From Candidatus Krumholzibacteriia bacterium (GTDB lineage Bacteria > Krumholzibacteriota > Krumholzibacteriia > Krumholzibacteriales > Krumholzibacteriaceae), in the NCBI GenBank assembly GCA_028696635.1, contig JAQVGR010000002.1:1-21090 (forward strand): a stretch of 21,090 nt of DNA, written 5' to 3'. The notes beneath the pieces are model-generated. The model saw nothing but the letters and a program-made list of their open reading frames with translations, searched no databases and had not been told where the DNA came from. How positions within the stretch are numbered: the stretch's first letter is position 1; each line of letters begins with the position of its first letter. Shown here piece by piece: positions 12,559 through 21,070 of the stretch. A program made the translations under genes and the position numbers.

Positions 12559-15147
12559 TTACCGCAAAAGGACCATCTTGCGCGTATCGACGAACCCATT
12601 CGATTCCATACGGTAGAAATAGACACCGCTCGCCGCGGCGGCCCCGCTGTTGTTCCTGCCGTCCCACACGGCGGTGTGTTCTCCTGCCTTCCGAACATCG
12701 TCGACCAGCATGCGCACGTGCCGCCCTGCCGCGTCGTAGATCCTGATCGTCACGCGCCCCTCCTCCGCTATGCTGTACCGTATCGTCGCCGCGGGATTGA
12801 ACGGGTTCGGGTAGGATTGGGCGAGGCCGTAGGAGAACGGCGAGGGAGTGTCCGCGCCGGTGATGTCGGGGTTCGTGTCCGACTGGAACCAATTCAGAAT
12901 CGCGCGCAGTATCTCATTCCGGGTCATCGGGGAATTGGACCCGTCGATGTCGCGAATGTTCATGAAGCTGTGCCCGAGAAGGACGATGCGCGAGTAACAG
13001 GAGTTTACCGTCAGTATATTGTAGACCGCGCCGAGGCGCAGGTCGGGGAATTCGGAATACAGAGCGGCTTCCTGGCCGGTGCCTTCGGTCAAGAAGACGT
13101 CGAACGCGTTGACGATCCCGCAACCTCCGTAGAGATAGTAGTCATACGTATGCCCTTCGTACGCGAAGGGAGATCCCGGGACTCCCGAGAGCATGGGATT
13201 CACCTCGCCCGTCATCTCGAAGTAACTGTCCCCGTCTGGCGCATACGGATACAAAGCAGCGCCGCAATAGTACCCGAGCAGCAATTGTGCGCTCGCGGAG
13301 CCGGCGTCCCCTATCCTGTCGAGCTCCCATCCGATGTTGTCACCCATGAGGAGCAGATTGCAGTCGTGCTCTGACAGAGACAGCCAATCGATCAATCTCT
13401 GGCAATCGTTGCTCTTGTCACCGCCCGTCGTCGTGGTATCGGCGATCGTATTCCGCCGCAGATTGCCCGAATCCCAGATGATCACCTCGTACGCCGTCGT
13501 CAGGTGGGTCAATGAAGCGCGGCTGCCGAGGCTGTTGGAGACGAGCGACGAGGGCCCCATGACGTCGTACCGATCTGGCGTGTTCTCGCGCGGAATGACG
13601 GCGGCGAAGGTCTCGTCGAGATAGGTCTGGACGGCGCCGTCCCATGTCCCGCGGCCGTGGAAGTGGTCGACGTAGAGGATATCGCTCGCAAGGGTCGGCA
13701 GACAGGTGAACTCGAAGAGAGCGCTTCCGCCGCGATGCCTGCTCTGCCTGCCCTCCTCGGCCCATGCGGGAAGGGTCGAACTGTTGCCGTTTCGATCAAA
13801 GGCCTTGAAGTAGTACTCGATCATGTAGCCTCGGGTGAAGAGCGAGTCGTTTAAGTCTACGACATACTTGTTCTCGACGGGATCGCCGACATCGTCAAGC
13901 GCCTGCGAACAGAGCAGGATCGTCCAGTTCCCGTCATCCTGCCGGTATGTGCCGTAATCGCCGGCGATATCCGGACCGTACAGATCCGGTTTCGGCGGAT
14001 CATCGGGCCCGAGAAACTCCACGTTGACGTGGCAGTAGACGCGATCATCTCCCGTCCAGAGCGTATCGAGCCTCCCGCCGGACGGAGCCGCGCATCCCAC
14101 CACGATCCAATCACCGGGTACGATGAATCGGTTTCCGAGCGGCGAGACGTCGGCAGCCATATCGGCGCGGCAGTAGCTCTCCAGATCGAACGCTACGGAC
14201 GGAAACGTGTCCTGAAACAGATCGACATCTCGGTACGACCACACCGGACCGGCATGCTCATAGCGGTACAGTCGCACGTCGTCGAACCAGGGGGCCGGCC
14301 GGTGTTCGGAGCCGCTCCCGTAGTACCCGTAGAACTCGTGATACAGATCGACCACGCCGAGCGCGATCTGCACCGAGTCGGCTCCCACGAGATCGCTCAC
14401 GTCGTGGTCGGCGAAAAAGTAATCGCGTTCCGAGCTCACGAAGGTCCCGGACATATCCTTCTTGCCGCCATAGTAGGCGAAGCCCCGATCGTACCAGGAG
14501 CTCCAGCCGCCGGCAGCATCCCACGTCCGGATCCGCCAGTTGTAAAAGACGAGATTATCCAGCGGGAGATCGCGGTAGACGGTGAACCGCAGCCTCGCCC
14601 CTCCGAGCCCCGGCAGCTCGTTCGAAGGAATCTCCGCATCCTGGTTCTCATTCTTGCCCGTCGAATATCTCCTCATGTCCATGGCCGGGGATACTATCAT
14701 CTCGTCATGGCCGTGCTCGAGCATGAGATTGACCGTACTGGCAATCGGTGTATTGAACAGGCCGGGATACTCCGAACTCTGCTCCGTCGATCCGACGTAG
14801 AAAACGACCTGCGTTCCGAAGTCGGCGTTGCACGGATCCTTGTCGTAGAGATTCGACGCGAGCCCTGCAAAAGCTCCGAAGCTGTCCGGCGGGGCCGTGT
14901 TGTCCCGCGAGGTCCATCCCTGCCAGTTCAACATCTCGAAGTCGTACCAGACAAGACAGTATGTGTCCGCCTGCGCCGTCGTATAGTGCTCGCCGCGGAA
15001 GGCATCGAGCTCGCGATCGCCGAAGAGCTCGTCGGCTTCCCATTCCTGTCTGACGATCCATCCGGCATGCAACATGCCGGACGGAAGCACGAGAAGTATC
15101 TGCGCGCAGCACAGTACCGCGAGCAGAAGCGAGGAGCCGGTCTTCAT
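12559..15147 (-). CDS. Large secreted protein with FlgD-like C-terminal sorting domain
   Basis: An 862-residue exported protein. The signal peptide MKTGSSLLLAVLCCAQILLV is followed by a cleavage-like region near residue 29 (MLHAG). The first 450 residues look beta-rich and extracellular, with Trp/Tyr-rich segments such as APWFDDVRLYRYE. A middle part (DILYVDHFHGRG, then YEVIIWDSGNLRR, then NLLLMGDN) resembles the flavodoxin-like or GATase-like segments of secreted FCB proteins. The C-terminal 80 residues form a FlgD-like domain: SYPNPFNPAATIRYSIAEEG, IRIYDAAGRHVRMLV, WDGRNNSG, SGVYFYRME, ending MVLLR. The start ATG at 15147 has GGGAGG 6 nt upstream. Function is unknown. It is less GC-rich than its neighbours and ends in TAA. 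Confidence 0.85.
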   Translation of the reverse strand: MKTGSSLLLAVLCCAQILLVLPSGMLHAGWIVRQEWEADELFGDRELDAFRGEHYTTAQADTYCLVWYDFEMLNWQGWTSRDNTAPPDSFGAFAGLASNLYDKDPCNADFGTQVVFYVGSTEQSSEYPGLFNTPIASTVNLMLEHGHDEMIVSPAMDMRRYSTGKNENQDAEIPSNELPGLGGARLRFTVYRDLPLDNLVFYNWRIRTWDAAGGWSSWYDRGFAYYGGKKDMSGTFVSSERDYFFADHDVSDLVGADSVQIALGVVDLYHEFYGYYGSGSEHRPAPWFDDVRLYRYEHAGPVWSYRDVDLFQDTFPSVAFDLESYCRADMAADVSPLGNRFIVPGDWIVVGCAAPSGGRLDTLWTGDDRVYCHVNVEFLGPDDPPKPDLYGPDIAGDYGTYRQDDGNWTILLCSQALDDVGDPVENKYVVDLNDSLFTRGYMIEYYFKAFDRNGNSSTLPAWAEEGRQSRHRGGSALFEFTCLPTLASDILYVDHFHGRGTWDGAVQTYLDETFAAVIPRENTPDRYDVMGPSSLVSNSLGSRASLTHLTTAYEVIIWDSGNLRRNTIADTTTTGGDKSNDCQRLIDWLSLSEHDCNLLLMGDNIGWELDRIGDAGSASAQLLLGYYCGAALYPYAPDGDSYFEMTGEVNPMLSGVPGSPFAYEGHTYDYYLYGGCGIVNAFDVFLTEGTGQEAALYSEFPDLRLGAVYNILTVNSCYSRIVLLGHSFMNIRDIDGSNSPMTRNEILRAILNWFQSDTNPDITGADTPSPFSYGLAQSYPNPFNPAATIRYSIAEEGRVTIRIYDAAGRHVRMLVDDVRKAGEHTAVWDGRNNSGAAAASGVYFYRMESNGFVDTRKMVLLR

Positions 15148-15570
15148 ACAGAGCCTCCCTGTGCTAAGAGACACGTCCGGAAGGAACCGATGCTCCCGAA
15201 CAGTCACGAGCGGTCGATATGGCGGTTATTGCGCTTTCCACGAAATCGAGCGGCTCCATTGTACCACACATGACACGCTCAATTCACTATAAAAGCACCC
15301 AGCGAAAACGCAGCGTCCGTGTATGAGAGCAGAGCGCTCGCAATGCATTGTCCGCGAATACTAATACTCGCCGTGCTGCTCATGCCGGGGCCAACCGTGG
15401 CGCAACGGACAGGGCGTCACGAGCGGGTCCTACATCTTTTCGGTCGAACCCTCCGACGGGCGGTTCGCCCCTGGCGGTCGGGAAGTCCATGGTGATCAGG
15501 TAGATCGGTTACGGCATAATGCGGAGGATGATCATGTCGAGATGATTGCGTGTGGAACCGTTGCCCGATC
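15148..15570. other. 423-bp gap: leader of the secreted gene and gene debris
   Basis: No intact gene is evident. The stretch is visibly richer in A/T than the surroundings around 15255-15340. On the minus strand TACAAT (15263-15258) could be a -10 for the secreted-protein gene, but its nearest -35-like TTGAGC (15282-15277) is only 13 bp away, so I do not call a promoter. On the plus strand an ATG at 15343 opens a 50-codon frame with a hydrophobic start (MHCPRILILAVLLMPGPTVA), which I regard as uncertain. Positions 15386-15503 hold a decayed C-terminus described separately. Confidence 0.5.
15386..15503 (+). pseudogene. Frameshifted remnant of a FlgD-like C-terminal domain
   Basis: On the plus strand one frame from 15386 reads RGQPWRNGQGVTSGSYIFSV and on to EPSDGRF, matching the last strands of FlgD-like domains (WDGRNGxGVxSGxYxxxxE). 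The ending then continues in another frame from 15468 as PLAVGKSMVIR followed by TAG at 15501, the usual basic end of such proteins. One frame change near 15466 joins the two. In-frame stops (15362 in the first frame) show nothing longer survives. It probably derives from a second secreted protein. Confidence 0.45.
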
Positions 15571-16302
15571 TCAACTCCCGAAAACGCGCCTGAGCAGATC
15601 GGTCGTGCGGGCCAGGGGGTCCTCCCGTATCCTTCGCTCCTCCTGCCCGAGCACGGTGAACAGCCCGTCGAGAGCCTTGCCCGTGACGTAGTCCTCGAGA
15701 TCGACGAGGCGCTCCGCGCCGGCAGGCGTGAGCGAGTTGTACGTATCGGCGACCGTGCCGTAGAGGCGGGAAAGCCCGATCTCCCCGATCTTTTCCTCCA
15801 CGATCGGCTGGAAGCGCTGGCGCAGGGCGCTTCGGGTCCGGCCCTCGAAGTACTCGGTGGCGGCGGTGTCATGACCGCGGAGGATCCCGTATGCATCGGA
15901 TATCGTCATCCCCGTCACCGCGTCCCAAAAGATATCGCGCGCCTCGGCGGCGGCGAGCTCCGCGGCCCTGTTCATCCCCGTCTCGAGCTCGTCGACCTGC
16001 CCTCCCAGGCCGACGGTCCGCAGGGTCGAGGCGGCCGACTGCAGCTGATCGGGAAGCGCGATCCTGATCAGCGCGTTGCCGAGATACCCGTCGACCTTCG
16101 AGGTCGAGAGCACCGTGTTCTGCGTCCCCACCCTGAGCGCTTCCTTCAGGCCGGCGACGACGGTCTGCTCGTCGAGGGGGCCGCCCGCGGCGGGCCCGGA
16201 GCCGAGGATTCCCGAGAGATCATTCTGCAGGGAGGCGCATCCGGAAACAGAGATGAAGAACGCTGCAATCACTATCAACGCGGAATTTCTTTTCGAATTC
16301 AT
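15571..16302 (-). CDS. DUF4197-family lipoprotein
   Basis: A 243-residue predicted lipoprotein of the DUF4197 type; no biochemical function is known to me. The signal MNSKRNSALIVIAAFFISVSGC ends in a lipobox (VSGC, Cys about 22). Family-like segments follow in order: VVAGLKEALRVGTQNTV, VDGYLGNALIRIALPDQL, MNRAAELAAAEARDIFWDAV, DAYGILRGHDTAATEYF, YVTGKALDGLFTVLGQEERR and the end TTDLLRRVFGS. The ATG at 16302 has GAGAGGG about 6 nt upstream. It lies 13 bp after the AsmA-like gene and is probably co-transcribed from the promoter at 17094-17122. Confidence 0.88.
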   Translation of the reverse strand: MNSKRNSALIVIAAFFISVSGCASLQNDLSGILGSGPAAGGPLDEQTVVAGLKEALRVGTQNTVLSTSKVDGYLGNALIRIALPDQLQSAASTLRTVGLGGQVDELETGMNRAAELAAAEARDIFWDAVTGMTISDAYGILRGHDTAATEYFEGRTRSALRQRFQPIVEEKIGEIGLSRLYGTVADTYNSLTPAGAERLVDLEDYVTGKALDGLFTVLGQEERRIREDPLARTTDLLRRVFGS

Positions 16303-16315
16303 TGAAGCCCTCTCT

Positions 16316-17044
16316 TCAGTCCGTGATCTTCTTCAGCAGGTCCTTCGCCTTGTCGCCGACCGTGCCGCCGATCTTCTCCTCTACCAGGCGCTCGACCCCC
16401 GAGCGGGCGACCTCGGAGGCGGCCCGCCCGGCGATCGCCGAGAGAACCTCCCCGGCGATCTCCCCCGGGGCCGCGCCGCGGGGGCCGCCGAGGTCGCCGA
16501 GGTCGAATCCCGGCAGCGCGACGGTCCGTTTCTCCAGGCCGAGCGCCGAGGCGTCGAGCTCGATGCGCCCCTGCTCGAAGACGAACCGCGCGACCCGGAT
16601 CCGCTTCGCCGGCCCGTCCTGCTCTTCCCCTCCCCCGCTCTCCCTTGCGTACGCATCGATCCGTTTCCTGAGCTCATCGATGTTGAGCAAGCCTGTTTCG
16701 GTGAACACGGCGTGGACTGCGGGGGCCTTGACTCGGATCTCGTCGATGACGATCGGATCCTTCCCAAGGCTGTTCAGGTCCAGATCGACGGCGATGTCCT
16801 CGAGGGTAAAGGCGTGCGGCGCCTCGTACCCGTCCGGATTCGCCACGGTGAGCCCCTCGACGCTCCCCCGCCCGTCGCGCAGCTCGATCTTGACCCCCGA
16901 GACGCGCACGTCGGTGCCCGTCGCCTCGCTCCCGCTCCTCTCGACGGCCTTCGCCACCAGCGAATCGATGTTGGCGATGAGCAGGAACGCAACGACCGCG
17001 ATCAGCACCACGACCGCGGCCACGATGACCAGCAGCTTCCTCAC
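16316..17044 (-). CDS. AsmA-like inner-membrane-anchored periplasmic protein
   Basis: A 242-residue protein with one N-terminal membrane segment (LLVIVAAVVVLIAVVAFLLI) and a periplasmic part resembling the N-terminal repeats of AsmA/DUF748 proteins: VRVSGVKIELRDGRGSVEGL, ALTVANPDGY-like spacing, IAVDLDLNSLGKDPIVIDEI, VHAVFTETGLLNIDEL. AsmA relatives act in lipid transport and outer-membrane homeostasis, but this short form has no assigned role. The C-terminus is helical and charged (VGDKAKDLLKKITD). The start is GTG at 17044, chosen because AAGGAGG lies 6 nt upstream and the membrane segment follows directly; the longer open frame to 17800 is a shadow of the next gene. Confidence 0.8.
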   Translation of the reverse strand: MRKLLVIVAAVVVLIAVVAFLLIANIDSLVAKAVERSGSEATGTDVRVSGVKIELRDGRGSVEGLTVANPDGYEAPHAFTLEDIAVDLDLNSLGKDPIVIDEIRVKAPAVHAVFTETGLLNIDELRKRIDAYARESGGGEEQDGPAKRIRVARFVFEQGRIELDASALGLEKRTVALPGFDLGDLGGPRGAAPGEIAGEVLSAIAGRAASEVARSGVERLVEEKIGGTVGDKAKDLLKKITD

Positions 17045-17093
17045 GGGGGACCTCCTTCCGCACGGACACAGTTTCCGCGATATCCCGTAAAAA

Positions 17094-17122
17094 AGTGTAG
17101 TCCCGCCCGCCGCCGTTGACAA
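17094..17122 (-). promoter_or_regulatory. Sigma-70-like promoter for the AsmA-like/DUF4197 pair
   Basis: Minus strand: -35 TTGTCA (17122-17117), 17-bp spacer, -10 TACACT (17099-17094). The GTG start lies about 50 nt downstream. This is the best canonical promoter match in the window. Confidence 0.55.
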
Positions 17123-17163
17123 GCGGTTACCGGAGGATGTCGTCGCTGTCTCACGCGGCGATT

Positions 17164-18195
17164 CTACTCGATCGTGTAGAACCGTATCTGCGAGAGCGCC
17201 TTGACCGCCCGGTCGGAGAAGAAGTCCATCGGCGGGTAAATGGCGAACCGCCCGCCGTCCCCGTCTCCTCGCTCGATCAGGAGGAACTCGCAGTTGTCGC
17301 CGCGGTTCAGCAACTCGCTGCAGGAGATCGAGACACGGTACCCGTCCGGGGCGACAGCCATCAGGAATCCCTCCCGAAGCGTCTTCCGGTCGACCGGCAC
17401 GATACCCGCAAGGAGCCCGCGAAGCTGCGCTCCCTCGAACTCGCGCATGCCGTGGAAGCCCCTGCCGCGCCCGTAGAAGACGGCGCGGTACCTCGATCGC
17501 TCCGCCCCTTCGGGAAGCGCGGCGATCCGCATGCGCTCCTCGCCGTCCACCGAGACGGCCACCGACTCGGAGAACAGCGGTTTGAGCCCTTTCTTCGTCT
17601 CCACACCGATCGAATGCGAGACGATCCGGAGCGTCGCCGGCGCTTCGAGCGAGCGATCGGCGAGCAGGTCGTCGCAGAAGACGAGTCTCGTCGATTCGGG
17701 GAGCGGCCAGCGCTCGCCGGTCACCGAGGGGACGATCGGCGCCGCCTTCGTCGCGATGATGATGCGGTGAGGGGAGCCGGGGTAGAAGATCTCCCCCCAC
17801 GAGATCACGACGCGCTCTCCGCGGTCGTTCTGGGCCACGACGAGCAGGTCGATCGCACGGTCGAACTCGGCCGGCTCGGTCTTTTCGGGCAGGACCGTGC
17901 GCAGGATATCGAACAGCGAGTACCCGTCGTAGCGGTAGGCGCCGACGAACCGTGTGCTGTCGCCGTCGAGGAACGCCTCGCGCCGCATCACGGTGCGCAT
18001 CTCGAGGGTCGCGAGATCGACGACTCCCGAATCGGCCGTCTCCCCCGCTATCGCGATCGTCAGCGGGCCGGGAAGATCAACGAGGTCGATGTCGTCGTAG
18101 AAATCGTTGTTGCGCCCCTCCGTGTCGGGCCCGGCGAAGGAGACAACCGGCGAAAGGAGCAGGGCGAGCGCGAATACGGCACACAGGCGTTTCAT
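17164..18195 (-). CDS. Periplasmic protein with two sulfite-oxidase-like (molybdopterin-fold) repeats
   Basis: A 343-residue exported protein with signal MKRLCAVFALALLLSPVVSF, cut after FAG. Two repeats resemble the sulfite-oxidase/YedY-type fold. The first runs from LTIAIAGETADSGVVDLATL through YDGYSLFDILRTVLP to VISWGEIFY. The second runs from GFHGMREFEGAQLRGLLAGI through MAVAPDGYRVSISCSELL. I see no recognisable cofactor-binding signature, and the family match is from pattern only. ATG 18195 follows directly on the TAG of the TonB receptor, with GGAGG 6 nt upstream, so it is co-transcribed and probably works with the receptor in the periplasm. Substrate unknown. The stop is TAG. Confidence 0.7.
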   Translation of the reverse strand: MKRLCAVFALALLLSPVVSFAGPDTEGRNNDFYDDIDLVDLPGPLTIAIAGETADSGVVDLATLEMRTVMRREAFLDGDSTRFVGAYRYDGYSLFDILRTVLPEKTEPAEFDRAIDLLVVAQNDRGERVVISWGEIFYPGSPHRIIIATKAAPIVPSVTGERWPLPESTRLVFCDDLLADRSLEAPATLRIVSHSIGVETKKGLKPLFSESVAVSVDGEERMRIAALPEGAERSRYRAVFYGRGRGFHGMREFEGAQLRGLLAGIVPVDRKTLREGFLMAVAPDGYRVSISCSELLNRGDNCEFLLIERGDGDGGRFAIYPPMDFFSDRAVKALSQIRFYTIE

Positions 18196-20163
18196 CTAGA
18201 TCCTCCAGTCGAATCCGGCCGAGAACTGCCTTCCCGGCGCGGGGTAACCGAGTTCTTCCTCGTACGAGGCGTCGGTGAGATTGAACAGCTCGACGCGCAG
18301 CGTGAGGCCGCCGCCGACCTCCTGGCTGAGCGTGATGCCGTGATACCGGTACGGGGCGAGCGTGAGACCGGGAACGAAGGTCGTCCGCTCGCCGAGGACG
18401 GAGAAGTCGTAGCGCACACGCGTGCCGAACCGCGTTTGCGCCGTCGCGGCGAGACCGAGCCGGTGCGGGGAGAGCTCTTCCATGATCTCGGCGGTCGAGG
18501 CTCCGCGGTCTATCCAGACATACCCCGCCTCGAACGTGAGACGCTCCGACCAGCCGACGCGCAGCGTCGCCTCGACGCCGGTCAGGACCGACTCGAGCAC
18601 GTTGCGGTACTGCTGCGAGCTCGCGGGCCGGTAGATCAGGTCCTCGAGCTCGTTGCGGAACCACGAGGCCTCCACGGCGAGGTGCCTGTCCCCATCCCCG
18701 ATCAGCCACCGCTCGAGCCCGACCTCGAACTTGTCCGCCGTCTCCGGACGAAGCCCGGGATTTCCCGATGTCTCGCTGTAGAGCGCGTGCAGGGTCGGAA
18801 ACCGGATGGCGCGTGAGTAGGCCGCGCGGGACTCGATCTTCCAGGGGAGGGTCTGGCGGAGCGCGATCGTCGGCAGGAAGGCCCCGCGGGCGGAGCCCCC
18901 GCTCTCCGTGGCGTAGTAGGCCCCCTGCGCCCCGGCCGTGAATGTCGCCGCGGTCCACGGAGCGAACCGATCCTCCACGAACGCGGAGCCGGTCGTGATC
19001 GAGTGGGCGACCCACGGCTCGTCCAGGTCGGGCTTCTTGTCCATCCCGTCGTACTTGAAGGCGATCCCCGCGTGGACGCGGTGGCCTGACGAGACCTCCC
19101 CCTCGACGCTCGCCGAGCCGCCGGCGGTGAGGTTCTCGAGCTTCGAATCGAACTCGATCTCCTCCTCGCTCATAGAGGGACCGGAGTACTCTATCAGCCG
19201 GTCCTCCTGCGCGTCGGCATAGAGGACCGCGGTCATGTCGAACCGCCCGCCGAGGCGCCGCTCGTTGCTCAGCGAGGCTCCGTAACGGACCCACTCGGGG
19301 AATCGGCGCCAGTGGGGAGCATCCCACGAGTATATGGTCGGCGGGATTTCGCGGCGCGACCGGTTGTAATCGAGGGTCAGCGTATAGAGATCGCCGGGGA
19401 CGCGCTCGTACCCGGTTTTGATCGAGCCCCCCGCCTTGTGATACCCGCTGTTCATGCGGGTCCCCCCGTCCTCGATGGAGGTCGGCTCGAACGAGCCGCT
19501 CAGCGGAAAGCCGTCGCGGTACTGCTCGTAGGCGCTGAGCCGGTACCGCAGCCGGCCGCGCGAGCCGCCGTGCCCGAGCGAGAGACGGCGCAACCCGTTG
19601 TCGCCGAACCGGGCGCCGAGCGACGAGCCCGGTTCGTCGAGCCCGGAGCGGGTGATCACGTTGATCACCCCGCCCATCCCGTTCGGGCCGTAGGCGGTCG
19701 AGGCGGGCCCCTTGACGACCTGCACGGCGGCTATGTCCGCGGAGGAGATCATCGAAAGGTCGGTCTTGCCGTAATACCCCGTGTTGATCGGCCTTCCGTC
19801 GACCAGCACGAGGACCGAGGAGGCGGGGAAACCGCGGATCCGTGTCTCGGTCTCCGCCTTGGCCCCCGAGGTGACAAGTAGAGCCGGCTCGAGGCGGAGC
19901 GTGTGGGCGATGTCCCCCCCGCCCCGCGCTCCGATCTGCTCACCCCGCAGCTCGGTGACGAGCGAGAGATCGCGAGGGCGCCGGCCGTAGACGACGATCT
20001 CCTCGAGGCGGTAGATGACGCTGAACGTGTCGGCCGGCACGGCCGCCGCCCTCGCCGCGAGCGTGTCCGCGGTGTTCGAGCCGGCGGAATCCGGCGCGCC
20101 TTCCGCTCCGATCGGCGCGAGGGCAAGCCACACGAAGATCGGAACGCGGACGGTGCGGCTCAT
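18196..20163 (-). CDS. TonB-dependent outer-membrane receptor
   Basis: A 655-residue receptor that imports a scarce ligand using TonB energy. After a signal peptide (VPIFVWLALAPIGAEGA) comes a TonB-box-like EEIVVYGRR (about residue 53). The plug follows: IRGFPASSVLVLVDGRPINT, then VQVVKGPASTAYGPNGMGGVINVITR. The C-terminal beta-barrel ends FSAGFDWRI, with the expected aromatic final strand. The length and plug resemble BtuB-like and siderophore receptors; the ligand cannot be read from the sequence. It overlaps the lipoprotein gene by 4 bp (ATGA) and touches the next gene, so all three form one operon under the leader at 20995-21070. Confidence 0.93.
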   Translation of the reverse strand: MSRTVRVPIFVWLALAPIGAEGAPDSAGSNTADTLAARAAAVPADTFSVIYRLEEIVVYGRRPRDLSLVTELRGEQIGARGGGDIAHTLRLEPALLVTSGAKAETETRIRGFPASSVLVLVDGRPINTGYYGKTDLSMISSADIAAVQVVKGPASTAYGPNGMGGVINVITRSGLDEPGSSLGARFGDNGLRRLSLGHGGSRGRLRYRLSAYEQYRDGFPLSGSFEPTSIEDGGTRMNSGYHKAGGSIKTGYERVPGDLYTLTLDYNRSRREIPPTIYSWDAPHWRRFPEWVRYGASLSNERRLGGRFDMTAVLYADAQEDRLIEYSGPSMSEEEIEFDSKLENLTAGGSASVEGEVSSGHRVHAGIAFKYDGMDKKPDLDEPWVAHSITTGSAFVEDRFAPWTAATFTAGAQGAYYATESGGSARGAFLPTIALRQTLPWKIESRAAYSRAIRFPTLHALYSETSGNPGLRPETADKFEVGLERWLIGDGDRHLAVEASWFRNELEDLIYRPASSQQYRNVLESVLTGVEATLRVGWSERLTFEAGYVWIDRGASTAEIMEELSPHRLGLAATAQTRFGTRVRYDFSVLGERTTFVPGLTLAPYRYHGITLSQEVGGGLTLRVELFNLTDASYEEELGYPAPGRQFSAGFDWRI

Positions 20164-20975
20164 TCGATCTCGATCCGCTCGAGCATCTTGAGCTTGTACG
20201 GCCCGGAGGTGAGCGCCGGATCGGTGAAGATCGTCTTCTGCGTCTCGAGCAGCCAGTACCCGGTCTGCAGCTGCGTCCAGGTCATCGGGTCGGCGGTCCC
20301 GTATCCGTCGAGCGCCGTGATGTAATACGAGCGCGAGGCGGGATCGGCGATCAGAGCCGAGACGAACCCGGAGAGCGCGACGGCGTCCTCCAGCTGCGCT
20401 TCGAAGTTCTCCACCTGCACGACCGGCATCTGCTCCAGCTCGTAGAAGGCCGTCGTGTCGGGGGCTATCACGTCGAACTTTCGCTTCACATACACATGGC
20501 GGGACGCCTTGACGTTATAGGCCCCGGGGAGATCGATCGCCTCGTCGGGGAAGACGACGTCTCTCGTGGCGGCGAGGATATACCCGAGGGGCATCTGATC
20601 CCACGTGTTGTCCGGGTACCCTTTGACCGAGGCCGAGAAGCCGTCCTCGCCGGCGATGCGGTAAGCGTAGAGGACGCGCGCGTCGTGGAAGGCCCCTCCC
20701 TTGTCCTCGTACATCGGCACGAGCGACGTATCGACGAGCTCGTCGAGGTGCACGGCCGTCTGCCCGTCGACGTCGATCGAGGGCAGGTCGCCGAGCCACA
20801 CCTGCGTCGACTCGCCCTCGTGATGGACGAGCAGGTACTCGCTTTGCGTCTCGGGGGCCGCGGTCTCGTCCTCGCTGCAGGCTCCCATGACCGCGAGCGA
20901 GAGCGCGAGCACGACGGCGGCGGCGCGCGGGAAGAAAGGACGCGGGGGGAACGGGCGGATTGACGGGGTGAACAT
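20160..20975 (-). CDS. Lipoprotein with tandem molybdopterin-fold-like repeats, partner of the TonB receptor
   Basis: A 271-residue lipoprotein: signal MFTPSIRPFPPRPFFPRAAA then VVLALSLAVMGAC with the lipobox MGAC. The mature part has two related segments. One contains VHLDELVDTSLVPMY and GYPDNTWDQMPLGYILAATR; the other contains YYITALDGYGTADPMTWTQL followed by QTGYWLLETQKTIF. These recall the sulfite-oxidase-like fold seen in the third gene of the operon, but no cofactor residues are evident. The ATG at 20975 has AAGGAG 7 nt upstream and begins a lipoprotein signal; an upstream in-frame start at 20993 lacks support. A role in ligand capture at the outer membrane is inference. Confidence 0.72.
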   Translation of the reverse strand: MFTPSIRPFPPRPFFPRAAAVVLALSLAVMGACSEDETAAPETQSEYLLVHHEGESTQVWLGDLPSIDVDGQTAVHLDELVDTSLVPMYEDKGGAFHDARVLYAYRIAGEDGFSASVKGYPDNTWDQMPLGYILAATRDVVFPDEAIDLPGAYNVKASRHVYVKRKFDVIAPDTTAFYELEQMPVVQVENFEAQLEDAVALSGFVSALIADPASRSYYITALDGYGTADPMTWTQLQTGYWLLETQKTIFTDPALTSGPYKLKMLERIEIE

Positions 20976-20994
20976 GGTCACTCTCCTTTCCAAA

Positions 20995-21070
20995 CACGGG
21001 AGGCCGCGCCGTTTCCGGCGGGGCCCTGTCGGTCCGCTCCCGTGGGCGCTTTGCCGGTAGGGAGGCGGAC
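20995..21070 (-). promoter_or_regulatory. Structured leader with mutually exclusive stems upstream of the TonB operon
   Basis: In transcript sense, GTCCGCCTCCC (21070-21060) can pair with GGGAGCGGAC (21041-21032), with one bulge. Alternatively CACGGGA (21044-21038) pairs with TCCCGTG (21001-20995), enclosing a hairpin GGCC-C-CGCCG-GAAA-CGGCG-C-GGCC (21025-21002) with a GNRA loop. GGGA (21041-21038) is shared, so the two folds exclude each other. The second ends about 8 nt before the ribosome site. This looks like the switching half of a riboswitch or attenuator. The sensing part, if any, lies beyond the window. Confidence 0.5.

Noticed and set aside
15258..15282. Minus-strand TTGAGC/TACAAT as a promoter of the secreted-protein gene
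   Set aside because: The spacing is only 13 bp, too short for a standard promoter.
15343..15495. 50-codon plus-strand frame with a hydrophobic start
   Set aside because: It overlaps the FlgD-like remnant in another frame and has an Arg-rich tail with no family features; probably chance.
16316..17800. 494-residue reading of the AsmA-like frame
   Set aside because: The part before 17044 lies under the sulfite-oxidase-like gene; the GTG at 17044 with AAGGAGG fits far better.
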